A DNA stretch of 64,000 nt from Bacillus sp. 03113 (GCF_006546985.1 NZ_VATK01000019.1:20431-84430); one strand, 5' to 3'; positions 1 to 7,971 are shown, counted from the stretch's first letter. Numbers and translations are program-made. Notes: generated by a model not told the origin, from the sequence alone.

Positions 1-309
1 CAATGGATTCTAATCGGATTACTTTCCGTTTCAACATATGTATCACGCATCATCGGCGTCGAAATAATGGCCGGACGAGAGATGAACCCTACCTTGCGAT
101 TATATTTTAATTACGTGCCAATTGGAATTATATCTGCACTTATCATCAAACAAATATTAGTTCCCTCTGATGGGCAACTAGTTATATCAATTCCAGTCCT
201 TATAGGCTGCCTTTCCACAGCAATCTCCATTAAGATCATAAACATGTTTCTTCCTTCTGTTATAATTGGAGCAATGATTGGATTGTTAACTCGATATTTT
301 TTAAGCTAA
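1..309 (+). CDS. azlD: AzlD-family branched-chain amino acid export subunit, 3' part
   Basis: The reading frame is open from the first base, so the gene starts left of the window; 102 residues are visible. They are hydrophobic with three to four likely membrane segments, and the stretch NYVPIGIISALI matches the conserved YVP element of AzlD. AzlD is the small membrane partner of AzlC in export of branched-chain amino acids and analogues. azlC should lie immediately upstream, outside the window. No strong terminator follows. An ATG at 67 is internal and is not the start. Confidence 0.72.
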   Translation, partial: QWILIGLLSVSTYVSRIIGVEIMAGREMNPTLRLYFNYVPIGIISALIIKQILVPSDGQLVISIPVLIGCLSTAISIKIINMFLPSVIIGAMIGLLTRYFLS

Positions 310-420
310 GTTTTTTATCCATAATAAAACACTCCTATTTCTAGGAATGTAGTATAGAATGAAACTTTAATAATAACAATTAACAAATCTAATGCCATAT
401 TCATATCTGGAAATAAATCG

Positions 421-993
421 CTAACAGGTTAAAAGAGTGAATGGATCTCGTTTCTCTGAACCAGTATGAGATAGATAATATACCAGCTTTCCATTGTATT
501 CTAACTGTAGAGAGGGTAGTTCTTTTAAATCATTAGGTGTGACTAGTGAAAGAGGTTTTTGATAGGGAGTGTTTATTCCACACTCATCAAGAATCGTTGC
601 CACAAAATGCGAGCAAAAAAAAGCATTCTTTCGATCCATTCTTTTATTAAAAACAACAGCAAAAACTCCGAGAAAATTATATTTGTATAGCTGCTTTTGA
701 GCCTCCATTTTTTTAATTTTTTCGAGCATTGTGTTATATTGGGCTTCTGATATGGAACAGCTGTAAATGGCGCAAGATGCTTTTTTAAATAGATCACCTT
801 GTATATTTTCTTTCACAAATCCAGCTATAAATGGGTTTCCTGATTTTTTCCTGCCAAAGCTGTATACATGCAACAATTGTTGATCAAATGCAATAGACGC
901 ATGATTTAGTGGTTTTCTTGTATAAAGTTTAATCAATCTTGAAAAAATAGTCCCAGTATCTGTTAGAAGTATGTAGACTTTCTGCTCCTTCAA
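421..993 (-). CDS. Permuted NlpC/P60-like (YiiX/YebB-type) protein
   Basis: A 190-residue protein starting at TTG behind a strong GGAGG. It has a conserved histidine in NHASIAF near residue 31 and a cysteine in FFCSHFVA near residue 127. The His-before-Cys order is typical of circularly permuted papain-fold (NlpC/P60 superfamily) amidases and of related proteins that act on lipids or peptidoglycan. No signal peptide is seen, so it is probably cytoplasmic. It appears monocistronic. The family call is from motif order and overall look; the substrate is unknown. Confidence 0.55.
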   Translation of the reverse strand: MKEQKVYILLTDTGTIFSRLIKLYTRKPLNHASIAFDQQLLHVYSFGRKKSGNPFIAGFVKENIQGDLFKKASCAIYSCSISEAQYNTMLEKIKKMEAQKQLYKYNFLGVFAVVFNKRMDRKNAFFCSHFVATILDECGINTPYQKPLSLVTPNDLKELPSLQLEYNGKLVYYLSHTGSEKRDPFTLLTC

Positions 994-1587
994 ATCCTCG
1001 CCTCCAAAAATAGATGATAATAAGTAAGGATGAATGGCTTTTCACTCTCTCCCATAATTAACTTTACTCTTTGAAAGTCATGTTAGATAGCTGCCCTAAG
1101 TCAGGCTTTTCAATCAAAAGTCATAACAAAGCAACAATTATAATTTTGTGAATACAAGGATCGATCCTGAGAAAGTATACATCTATACATCTATTACTCC
1201 ATCACATTGATCTGAATAATACTGTTTATTTTGACAAAGTTTCTATTATTGCTTCTATCTTTCATTCTTAATCCCCTTTTAATTGGATCCATATAATCAA
1301 CAAGTCCAGTCATTTTTTGTTCAAACCCTTCTGCTATACGAACAAAGATTCTTTATAAGGTAAATTTTTTTAAAAATAAAAGATGAAAATCTATAAAGAA
1401 CTTTTCACATCCTCTTCGTGCATAAAAATATTCTGATAATTGGTCTAAAGTATGAAAAAAGGGACTATACTCCTACTTACAAACCATTCATTTTTGCTAT
1501 AAAATGAGAATGGAGTGAAATTATGAAAATGCATTCACAATCTTAATAGGTTTGTTGGAGATAACCGCGAAAGTGAGGTAATCGCAT
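994..1587. other. Long intergenic region with a gene remnant
   Basis: About 590 bases without an intact gene. It contains a degraded YolD-like open frame on the minus strand at 1194-1352 (listed separately). The rest is AT-rich and shows no convincing RNA structure. The right end carries the leader and promoter of the HD-GYP gene. Confidence 0.5.
1194..1352 (-). pseudogene. Remnant of a YolD-like protein gene (C-terminal part)
   Basis: On the minus strand a frame of 52 sense codons is open but begins straight after an in-frame stop (1353-1355). It reads ...GLVDYMDPIKRGLRM... and ends in ...INVME. YolD-like proteins have a GxVxxIDPIKR-type strand and finish in a similar beta segment. No ribosome binding site or good start precedes it, so I read it as the 3' remnant of a decayed gene. 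A short functional ORF from the internal ATG (38 residues) cannot be excluded. Confidence 0.35.
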
Positions 1588-2478
1588 GTGGGCATCATTG
1601 ATGAAGGAACATACATAGAAACAGTCCACATAAATGGGCTTCAAATCTCTTTAGTTGCATCAGGAGACGGTACTGAAGTCATACACCATAAAATGCAGCG
1701 TGGATCACATTGGGCTTTAAGACCAGAAGAAGGATGGAGTGCATTAGAATACTTGTATATCCTTTCTGGTGAACTTGAACTACAAACTAGTGAATGTCCA
1801 AAAGTATTACGGGCTGGAGATTCTTTTTATGGCCATCCTATTCAAGAGCACTATGTTTTTCATTGTCATACTGAAACGGAATTTCTATACGTATCTTCTC
1901 AGCCTGTTTTTCATTATTATAGTAAAATTACTAAAGAAAAAATGGATTTAGCTATTGCGATTGAGGAAAAGGATGGGTATACCGTTGATCATTGTAAAAG
2001 AATCAAAGAAATTTCGATGAAAATTGGAAAGGCTTTAGGTTTGAAACCGAAGCAGATAATCCTTTTAAATATTGCTTCTTTTCTACATGATATAGGCAAA
2101 GTAAAGGTACCTTTATCTATTCTCCAAAAGCCAGGAAAGCTTACGTATGAGGAATGGGAAATCATGAAGCTCCACACGACTTATGGAAGAGAAATATTAG
2201 AAGAATCAGGTCATTCAACCTTAATTGAAGTGGGGAAAATAGTCGAACAGCATCATGAAAGATTTGATGGAAATGGCTATCCTAAAGGGTTAAAAGGCGA
2301 TGAGATTTCGATTGAAGCCGCCATTATTTCAGTTGCCGATTCCTACGATGCGATGACCACAGACCGAGTCTATCAAAAAGGGAGAACAAAAGAGGAAGCG
2401 TTGGAAGAGATTTTGAAAAATCGAGGTACAATGTATCATCCAGACATTGTTGATATATTTTTAGCTTTAGATAAATAA
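1588..2478 (+). CDS. Cupin-HD-GYP fusion, putative c-di-GMP phosphodiesterase
   Basis: A 296-residue protein read from GTG with a GAGG nine bases upstream. Residues about 30-110 form a small cupin-like barrel (YLYILSGELEL, then RAGDSFYGHP). Residues about 150-296 are an HD-GYP domain: the HD pair is at 167-168 in LHDIGKVKVP, HHERFDGNGYP is at 222-232 and ADSYDAMT follows. The metal-binding and GYP signatures are intact, so c-di-GMP (or cGAMP) hydrolysis is likely. The cupin replaces the usual response-regulator or GAF input domain and may sense a small ligand. No membrane segment is seen. The next gene starts 25 bases downstream and probably shares the transcript. Confidence 0.85.
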   Translation: MGIIDEGTYIETVHINGLQISLVASGDGTEVIHHKMQRGSHWALRPEEGWSALEYLYILSGELELQTSECPKVLRAGDSFYGHPIQEHYVFHCHTETEFLYVSSQPVFHYYSKITKEKMDLAIAIEEKDGYTVDHCKRIKEISMKIGKALGLKPKQIILLNIASFLHDIGKVKVPLSILQKPGKLTYEEWEIMKLHTTYGREILEESGHSTLIEVGKIVEQHHERFDGNGYPKGLKGDEISIEAAIISVADSYDAMTTDRVYQKGRTKEEALEEILKNRGTMYHPDIVDIFLALDK

Positions 2479-2503
2479 CTATTATCGTAGAGGAGAGAAT
2501 AAC

Positions 2504-2824
2504 TTGAAAAAAATTGGATTTTTACTTATGGTTTTACTGTTAATTGCTGTTTTTAATGTAAAGCCAGCATCTGCAGCGTATTTATCAGAAAAAGATCAAT
2601 ACATTGAGGTATCTTACGATCAAGCACGATATGCAGCCGATCTAATGGGTTTGAAAAATATTCCTTTAGGGGAAGAAACAGCTCGTCTATCATTTGAAAA
2701 GCAAGAAGCATTCATTGCTAAGCTTGAAAAAATTCTTGGAAAAGAAATTGATCATTACTACATATGGCTAGTCGTTGATGGAGAAGTCGTTTTAGGAATT
2801 GATCCACCTGAGACTTTATATTAA
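2504..2824 (+). CDS. Small secreted protein of unknown function
   Basis: A 106-residue protein read from TTG behind AGGAGAG. It has a clear signal peptide (MKKIGFLLMVLLLIAVF, cleavage after ASA near residue 24). The mature part of about 80 residues is charged and has no cysteine. It is probably exported and is co-transcribed with the cupin-HD-GYP gene. I do not recognise the family. The partnership suggests a link to a c-di-GMP-controlled surface trait, which is inference only. Confidence 0.65.
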   Translation: MKKIGFLLMVLLLIAVFNVKPASAAYLSEKDQYIEVSYDQARYAADLMGLKNIPLGEETARLSFEKQEAFIAKLEKILGKEIDHYYIWLVVDGEVVLGIDPPETLY

Positions 2825-2843
2825 TTAATCAATTAAATACTAA

Positions 2844-2879
2844 GAAAAAATCTACTCACATCCTTGAGTAGATTTTTTC
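2844..2879. terminator. Bidirectional Rho-independent terminator
   Basis: A perfect 15-bp inverted repeat (2844-2858 and 2865-2879) with a 6-base loop. A/T runs on both sides let it end the HD-GYP operon on the plus strand and the membrane protein gene on the minus strand. Confidence 0.9.
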
Positions 2880-2896
2880 TATCTATCATTTCTAGA

Positions 2897-3466
2897 TTAA
2901 TACCCTAACACACTAGTCACAAGTGAAAGTATTAACAAAATAGTCATAAGTCCGCTTACTGCAAAAGCATGTTTTCTTTGCTTCCCTTTAGCTTTCGGAA
3001 CAAGAGAACGATAATACAGGAAAGAGCCAATAATGACGAGAGCCAGCTCAACGACCATACTGACAATTGGAAATTTCCATAAGCCTAGCCCAAGTAGTGG
3101 CAAATCCCCGAGAGCACCAGGAAGGATGGCCATATCTGCTCGATGTACGATAAGATCAAGAAGCCAATGACTGAATACGACCGAGGAAATGACAGTGCCT
3201 CCCCGTTTTCCCCAGAAGCGCCAAGCTAATAAGCCTGCAATGATCGAAATGACTAGTGCGCTTATTAAAGAGTGAGTATAATGAGCGTGAATGATTACCC
3301 TACCATATCCGCCACCTTCCACAGGCTCTAAGCCTTCAACACCAGAAATGAGCAATGGGACAAACACAACATCTAATAATTGAGTACTTAACATAAGAGC
3401 CCATAAAGGAACCTCCGGTGTTTTCGATTTTACTGCAGCTGCGACACCAAAATGACCTGCAAACAT
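2897..3466 (-). CDS. Multi-pass membrane protein, DUF457/YdjM-like (permease-annotated)
   Basis: A 189-residue protein with about five hydrophobic segments. Conserved polar pieces near the membrane (GHFGVAAA at the N-terminus, HYTHSL, HWLLDLIVHRAD) resemble the His/Asp pattern of the YdjM/DUF457 membrane-bound hydrolase family. Its ribosome binding site (AAGGAG) lies inside the preceding 29-codon gene and only one base separates the two, so translation is probably coupled. It is the last gene of the MBL-TetR operon and ends at the shared terminator. Function is unknown. Confidence 0.6.
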   Translation of the reverse strand: MFAGHFGVAAAVKSKTPEVPLWALMLSTQLLDVVFVPLLISGVEGLEPVEGGGYGRVIIHAHYTHSLISALVISIIAGLLAWRFWGKRGGTVISSVVFSHWLLDLIVHRADMAILPGALGDLPLLGLGLWKFPIVSMVVELALVIIGSFLYYRSLVPKAKGKQRKHAFAVSGLMTILLILSLVTSVLGY

Positions 3467-3467
3467 A

Positions 3468-3557
3468 TTACTTCATCTCCTTTTCATTAGTACGAATTTT
3501 GCCATCAAAAATTCCACAAACCACAGTAAATAGAAGCACGAATACGATAAAACTCAT
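3468..3557 (-). CDS. Short membrane peptide, 29 aa, in the TetR operon
   Basis: An unmapped small gene: ATG at 3557 with GGAGTG upstream, stop TAA at 3468-3470. It encodes MSFIVFVLLFTVVCGIFDG and a charged tail: one membrane-spanning helix then a short cytoplasmic or external tail. It fills the space between the regulator (14 bases before it) and the DUF457-like gene (1 base after it). It may be a subunit or regulator of the neighbouring membrane protein, or simply a translation-coupling peptide. No homology is claimed. Confidence 0.55.
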   Translation of the reverse strand: MSFIVFVLLFTVVCGIFDGKIRTNEKEMK

Positions 3558-3571
3558 TTTTTATCACTCCA

Positions 3572-4168
3572 TTATTTGTTATGATTTTCTATCTTTTGCG
3601 ACTTCATTTTATGAATGCCAGCAAGAAAGGTATCAATAAGTAAACGAATACTTACATCAAGATCAAGCGGTATTCCAAAACCTTTCTTTTGTTCAAGAGA
3701 AGCAAATCCATGCAAAATGCTGCGAAGCCCTCTTGCTGCATGAACAGATTCTTCATCCTCAAGTTCATACGCATTTAGTACACGAATAACGAGATCAACA
3801 ATTTTTGGACCAATACTTTGAAACTCTGTACTACTTAAATCTGTATTTGCCCAAAGAGTTGCTTCATATAAACCTGGATGTACTCGAGCAAAATTAATAT
3901 ACGCTTTACTCATAGCATGGACGGCATCATCTTTTGAGCGCCCAATCGCCGCATGTGATAACACTTTATACAATTCTTCTAATCCATAAATTGCGAGCGC
4001 CTTTTGAAGACCTTGCAATCCATCTACATGATTGTATAAAGAGGGCGGACGAATTTTTAATTTTTTCGCTAGTGTTGCTAAAGTTAAAGAATATACTCCA
4101 TCTGTGTCAACAATTTCTGTTGCTGCTGCTAAAATAGTATTTAAATCCAGTCCTGCTCTTGGTGACAT
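3572..4168 (-). CDS. TetR/AcrR-family transcriptional regulator
   Basis: A 198-residue protein. The N-terminal helix-turn-helix spans about residues 8-55 (AATEIVDTDGVYSLTLATLA, then IRPPSLYNHVDG). The C-terminal part resembles the WHG-type ligand domain. I chose the ATG at 4168 because the GGAGG is 7 bases before it; the ATG two codons upstream is too close. It lies between a metallo-beta-lactamase-fold gene and small membrane genes in one operon. Two matching palindromes upstream of the operon are probable operators, giving autorepression. Confidence 0.88.
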   Translation of the reverse strand: MSPRAGLDLNTILAAATEIVDTDGVYSLTLATLAKKLKIRPPSLYNHVDGLQGLQKALAIYGLEELYKVLSHAAIGRSKDDAVHAMSKAYINFARVHPGLYEATLWANTDLSSTEFQSIGPKIVDLVIRVLNAYELEDEESVHAARGLRSILHGFASLEQKKGFGIPLDLDVSIRLLIDTFLAGIHKMKSQKIENHNK

Positions 4169-4187
4169 ATTCATTCCTCCATCTTGT

Positions 4188-4901
4188 TTAACTTATTGAC
4201 TTCTCAAGCTTATGAATCGCGTGTTCAATTATATTCACAGGCTGCTTAATCATTTTTCCATGTCCAACGGCAAGAAGAGATGGTTTTTGATTTATTATCT
4301 TCTTTGCACTTTTTAGTGCCTCTTCCTTACTCCAAGTTGCCATGGCAGGAAACGGAAACAGTATTTGCATTTGACCAGAAACGGCAACTCCTCCATGAGT
4401 TTGAAAAGCATCTCCAGCAATAATTGCATTTGTTCTTTCATCAATGAAAGACATCGAGCCTGGTGTATGACCTGGTGTATTAATCGCTCTAAGCGAGCCA
4501 ATTCGATCCCCCTCATGAAGTAACACATCCGGTCGGGTCTTTACCGTTTCAGGCTTAGGAACTCCGCCTTTTATAGGTGTTTTGATTTCATTTTCATCCA
4601 ATGACTGATCTCCTCTTAACAAACGTTCATCTCTTTTGGAAATATAAACTTTTGCGTCAGGAAGCATATCTTTTAGTTTATCCAATGAACCAATATGATC
4701 TCCATGTGCATGTGTCAAAACAATTCGTGTTAGAGGCTTTCCGATTTTTTGAGCTGTCTCTAAGATGCTCTTATAGCTATTCGGCAGAGCAGCATCAACT
4801 AATGTTAGCTCGGTTTCTTCTTCAACCATGTAGCAATTAACTGGGAAAAGTGTCGGGTAAAAGTTTAATTGATAAATAAAATCTTCTTTTGCAACTTTCA
4901 T
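4188..4901 (-). CDS. Metallo-beta-lactamase-fold hydrolase
   Basis: A 237-residue cytoplasmic protein with the metal motif THAHGDHIG (HxHxDH), a GHTPGS loop, a GDAF strand and a final GHG histidine: the full dinuclear metal set of the glyoxalase-II-like branch. The start is the ATG at 4901, which AAGGGAGG precedes; the ATG seven codons earlier would put that site inside the gene. It is the first gene of an operon with the TetR regulator. Substrate cannot be told; thioester or lactone hydrolysis would fit. Confidence 0.85.
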   Translation of the reverse strand: MKVAKEDFIYQLNFYPTLFPVNCYMVEEETELTLVDAALPNSYKSILETAQKIGKPLTRIVLTHAHGDHIGSLDKLKDMLPDAKVYISKRDERLLRGDQSLDENEIKTPIKGGVPKPETVKTRPDVLLHEGDRIGSLRAINTPGHTPGSMSFIDERTNAIIAGDAFQTHGGVAVSGQMQILFPFPAMATWSKEEALKSAKKIINQKPSLLAVGHGKMIKQPVNIIEHAIHKLEKSIS

Positions 4902-4924
4902 TTTTTTACCTCCCTTATTCATTA

Positions 4925-4965
4925 AACTAATTATGTTAGTTTTATTCTAACTAATGTCATTAGTT
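4925..4965. promoter_or_regulatory. Tandem palindromic operators of the TetR operon
   Basis: Two 17-bp palindromes with the same half-sites lie 24 bp apart centre to centre: AACTAA-5-TTAGTT at 4925-4941 and AACTAAT-3-ATTAGTT at 4949-4965. They sit 23-64 bases upstream of the first gene of the MBL-TetR operon, where a promoter is expected. Size, symmetry and doubling are typical of TetR-family operators. Confidence 0.7.
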
Positions 4966-5053
4966 TTCACAAGTATATTTTTTATAAATATTTTTTAATC
5001 ACTGCTCCAAAGTGAAAAAGTACCTATATTAAAGACTGGACCTTTCAAACCAA

Positions 5054-5082
5054 TTGACATTTCCTTCAAATAAGCATAATAT
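5054..5082 (+). promoter_or_regulatory. Sigma-A promoter of feoA-feoB
   Basis: TTGACA at 5054-5059, a 17-base spacer, and TAATAT at 5077-5082. No clear Fur box is visible around it. Confidence 0.75.
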
Positions 5083-5157
5083 ATTAATAAATGAAAAAGT
5101 TGGTCTAACGCAACATTAATCCCTTTATTCAAATATATTGTATAGGAGGAAATTAAA

Positions 5158-5409
5158 GTGCTACCATCAAAACTCCTTCCCTTGTCTAAAGCTAAGACTG
5201 GGGATTCATTTAAAATTTCACAGATAAAAGTTGATGGAACGTTGCGTCGAAGACTGCTCGATTTAGGTTTTGTGCCTAATGCCATAATTCATGTTTTACA
5301 AAAAAGTCCACTAGGTGATCCAACAGCCTATCGTGTTAGCCAAACAACGATTGCCTTAAGAAAAGAAGAATCGTCGAACATTTTTGGGGAGCTGATGAGT
5401 CATGAATAA
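5158..5409 (+). CDS. feoA: Ferrous iron transport protein A
   Basis: An 83-residue SH3-like protein starting at GTG with AGGAGG eight bases upstream. The pattern RRRLLDLGFVPNA followed by LGDPTAYRV is typical of FeoA, the small cytoplasmic partner that modulates FeoB. It overlaps the first FeoB gene by 8 bases, showing translational coupling. It probably acts at the cytoplasmic face of the FeoB complex. Confidence 0.9.
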   Translation: MLPSKLLPLSKAKTGDSFKISQIKVDGTLRRRLLDLGFVPNAIIHVLQKSPLGDPTAYRVSQTTIALRKEESSNIFGELMSHE

Positions 5410-6133
5410 TATGAACTTTCGAATAGCTCTTGCAGGGAATCCGAATACCGGAAAAAGCACTTTATTTAATTCACTTACAGGTTTACGACAGCATACCGGG
5501 AACTGGGCAGGAAAAACCGTTACCAATGCTGAAGGGGAAATGAATTATAACGGTCAAACCTATACGTTCATTGATTTACCAGGTGCCTATTCTTTATTTT
5601 CCAATTCAGCTGATGAAGAAGTAACCCGAAATTATATTGTTTTTGAACATCCAGATGTTACAGTTGTCGTCCTTGATGCTACTTCCTTAGAGCGAAATTT
5701 AAATCTAGCTCTGCAAATTTTAGAAATAACGGATAAAGTCATCATCTGTATTAATTTAATTGATGAAGCAATGAGAAAAGGAATTTCCATTAATGAAAAA
5801 CGCTTAGCTAAAAAGCTTGGAGTTCCCGTCTTAAAGATTTCAGCTCGGAATAACATCGGAATATATGAATTTTTATCCTGTCTTGAAAACATGGCATTAG
5901 GAATAATTAAAACTCAGCCTATTCAAATGAAATATAGTGCAGAAATCGAAAAAAAAGTAAGACAGCTTCAACCATTAATTGAGAAAGCAGTAGATCGGCA
6001 TTTGTCATCTAGATGGATTGCTCTACGATTACTAGATGGCGATGAAATGCTCTTGCACTCTTTAAAAGAAAGAACCAAGATTGCTAGAGATGGAGGTGAA
6101 ATGAATGGAGTCTCCTATAGCATCAAAGCATAA
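5402..6133 (+). CDS. FeoB small GTPase domain protein (N-terminal half of split FeoB)
   Basis: A 243-residue soluble G protein: G1 GNPNTGKS at residues 12-19, G2 in the HTGNWAGKT loop, G3 DLPG, G4 NLID, G5 SAR, followed by the helical GDI-like part (RWIALRLLDGDE). In most bacteria this domain is fused to the FeoB membrane channel. Here it stops after the helical region and the channel is a separate overlapping gene. Nucleotide hydrolysis presumably controls Fe2+ passage through the partner. Reading continues cleanly to its stop, so no sequencing error needs to be invoked. Confidence 0.9.
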   Translation: MNNMNFRIALAGNPNTGKSTLFNSLTGLRQHTGNWAGKTVTNAEGEMNYNGQTYTFIDLPGAYSLFSNSADEEVTRNYIVFEHPDVTVVVLDATSLERNLNLALQILEITDKVIICINLIDEAMRKGISINEKRLAKKLGVPVLKISARNNIGIYEFLSCLENMALGIIKTQPIQMKYSAEIEKKVRQLQPLIEKAVDRHLSSRWIALRLLDGDEMLLHSLKERTKIARDGGEMNGVSYSIKA

Positions 6134-7505
6134 AGAGTTAGATTCTATTTGGAATTATGCTCATACTTTATCAAATCAACAAGAAAGAGATGAAATGGTT
6201 GGCAATATATATGCAACGTCAAGATCTATTTGTGAGGATGTAGTGACTTATAAAGATCAATCAAAATCATTTCAATCAGAAAAGCTTGATAAAATATTCA
6301 CTTCTCCTATTTTGGGATTTCCGATTATGATGGCCATGTTAGGTGTAGTCATTTATTTAACCATTGCTGGAGCAAATATCCCTTCTTCTATGCTTGCAAA
6401 CTTTTTTAGCTGGATTGAAGGCTATTTAACATTGGGATTTACAGCCATACATGCACCTGATTGGCTATATGGGATACTAGTTTTAGGATTATACAGAGGA
6501 ACATCTTGGGTTGTTAGTGTCATGCTGCCGCCAATGGCCATCTTTTTTCCAATGTTTGCATTACTAGAGAATTATGGCTATTTGCCACGTGTAGCATTTA
6601 ATATGGATCGTATGTTTAAAAAAGCAGGTGGTCACGGTAAGCAATCCTTAACGATGGCAATGGGCTTTGGCTGCAACGCTGCGGCTATTATGTCAACTCG
6701 TATTATCGAATCTCCTCGGGAAAGAATGCTTGCGATTTTAACAAATAACTTTGTACCATGTAATGGAAGATGGCCAACTTTGATTTTACTTGCATCCTTG
6801 TTTATGGCAGCTTCGTATTCCGGCGGCGTTCAAACGCTTGTTACTTCTGCTGTTGTTATGGCAACCGTTCTATTTGGTATTATGGTGACTTTAGCTGTAT
6901 CGTGGATTTTATCTAAAACAGCCTTAAAAGGGATTCCAACTCACTATACACTCGAGCTTCCCCCATACCGTAAACCAAAAATTTGGAATACGATTGTCAG
7001 ATCCACGTTAGATAAATCCATCTATGTACTAAAAAGAGCGATTGTAGTTGCTGCTCCTGCTGGAGTACTTACATGGATTCTAGCTAATTTATATGTTGGA
7101 GATACAAGCATTTTAATGTATATCGTTCAATTTCTTGATCCTTTTGCGCATTATTTAGGATTAGATGGCTATATCTTAATGGCTTTCATCTTAGGCTTGC
7201 CAGCTAATGAAATTGTCCTGCCTATCCTTTTGATGGGCTATTTATCAACAGGTGCTATGACGGAGGTAGATGATCTAGCTTCCTTAAAACAAATCTTTCT
7301 TGATCATGGATGGACTTGGCTGACAGCAGCTAATATGATGTTATTCTCCCTTCTTCATTGGCCATGCGGAACAACTCTCGTTAATATTTATAAAGAAACA
7401 AAAAGTAAAAAATGGACCTTCTTATCCTTTGCTATTCCAACTGCAATAGCATTAATTGTTACCTTTATCGTTGCTCAAGTTGTAAGAGGGCTGGGATTGG
7501 TTTAA
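6105..7505 (+). CDS. feoB: FeoB membrane channel (C-terminal half of split FeoB)
   Basis: A 466-residue protein with a cytoplasmic N-terminus of about 65 residues and then many membrane helices. It carries both Gate (nucleoside-recognition) repeats with the FeoB cysteine motifs GCNAAA and PCNGR and the C-terminal HWPCGTT. The start ATG at 6105 follows an in-frame TGA directly and has its own GGAGG eight bases upstream, inside the 29-base overlap with the GTPase gene. The split is therefore designed, not a frameshift. Together with FeoA and the G protein it should form the Fe2+ importer. Confidence 0.9.
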   Translation: MESPIASKHKELDSIWNYAHTLSNQQERDEMVGNIYATSRSICEDVVTYKDQSKSFQSEKLDKIFTSPILGFPIMMAMLGVVIYLTIAGANIPSSMLANFFSWIEGYLTLGFTAIHAPDWLYGILVLGLYRGTSWVVSVMLPPMAIFFPMFALLENYGYLPRVAFNMDRMFKKAGGHGKQSLTMAMGFGCNAAAIMSTRIIESPRERMLAILTNNFVPCNGRWPTLILLASLFMAASYSGGVQTLVTSAVVMATVLFGIMVTLAVSWILSKTALKGIPTHYTLELPPYRKPKIWNTIVRSTLDKSIYVLKRAIVVAAPAGVLTWILANLYVGDTSILMYIVQFLDPFAHYLGLDGYILMAFILGLPANEIVLPILLMGYLSTGAMTEVDDLASLKQIFLDHGWTWLTAANMMLFSLLHWPCGTTLVNIYKETKSKKWTFLSFAIPTAIALIVTFIVAQVVRGLGLV

Positions 7506-7507
7506 GA

Positions 7508-7582
7508 TAAGAAAAACTCAAACGCCTTGGTAGCCCTGCAGCTAGACACCAGTCGGAAAAACTTATACTTTCTTAACCAATA
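7508..7582 (+). repeat. Family A dispersed repeat, short degenerate copy
   Basis: It begins right after the FeoB stop codon. It matches both ends of the copy at 34491-34647 (AACGCCTTGGTAGCCC, GCAGCTAGACACCAGTCGG, AAAACTTATACTTTC) but lacks the inner hairpin. Confidence 0.65.
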
Positions 7583-7625
7583 AAAAAACGGTAATTTTCC
7601 AAAGCGGAATTACCGTTTTTTTATA
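7583..7625 (+). terminator. Terminator of the feo operon
   Basis: Stem CGGTAATT...CC / GGAATTACCG (7590-7601 and 7607-7616) flanked by an A run and followed by seven T. It can act in both directions. Confidence 0.85.
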
Positions 7626-7769
7626 ATTTAACCATTTCCCATTTTCCTGAGGAATTAAAATTTTAAAACTAACCAGTATTAGTTTTAAAATGGTATTAAT
7701 TAACCAGCCTAAACATTGCCTGTCATCTTTACAATAATTAACAGTAAATAATTGCTTATAAGTTGATTC

Positions 7770-7898
7770 TTACTTAAAGTGCTGTAATACAACTCCTTTC
7801 CCTTCTTTTACTTCTACTTCAGTGAATGCTCCATTTATAAAAGTGATTTGTGGAGGAACGTGTCCACAATCTATATCGTACATTACGGGTATTTGAAG
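7770..7898 (-). pseudogene. C-terminal remnant of an S66 LD-carboxypeptidase-like gene
   Basis: On the minus strand 42 codons are open up to an in-frame TAG. They read IPVMYDIDCGHVPPQITFIN... and end HFK. The DxDxGHxxPQ segment is the C-terminal signature of peptidase family S66 (LdcA/MccF). The rest of that gene is absent; the homology ends about 70 bases before the cardiolipin synthase start. I read this as a deletion scar left when the region was rearranged. Nothing else gene-like is seen in 7626-7971. Confidence 0.55.
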
Positions 7899-7971
7899 CT
7901 AGTACTAGGAAACGTATAGTCCCTGTTCCGTTTGAACATGTTAAGGATAAAAAGAAGGGAATTCTGAACAT

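Noticed and set aside
4995..5285. 96-codon frame on the minus strand across the feo promoter and feoA
   Set aside because: It is antisense to feoA and the TTGACA/TAATAT promoter, has no ribosome binding site, and its product looks like no protein.
6100..6140. Frameshift or sequencing error joining the two FeoB halves
   Set aside because: The second gene's frame has a TGA directly before its ATG, and a well-placed GGAGG serves that ATG, so two genes fit better than an error.
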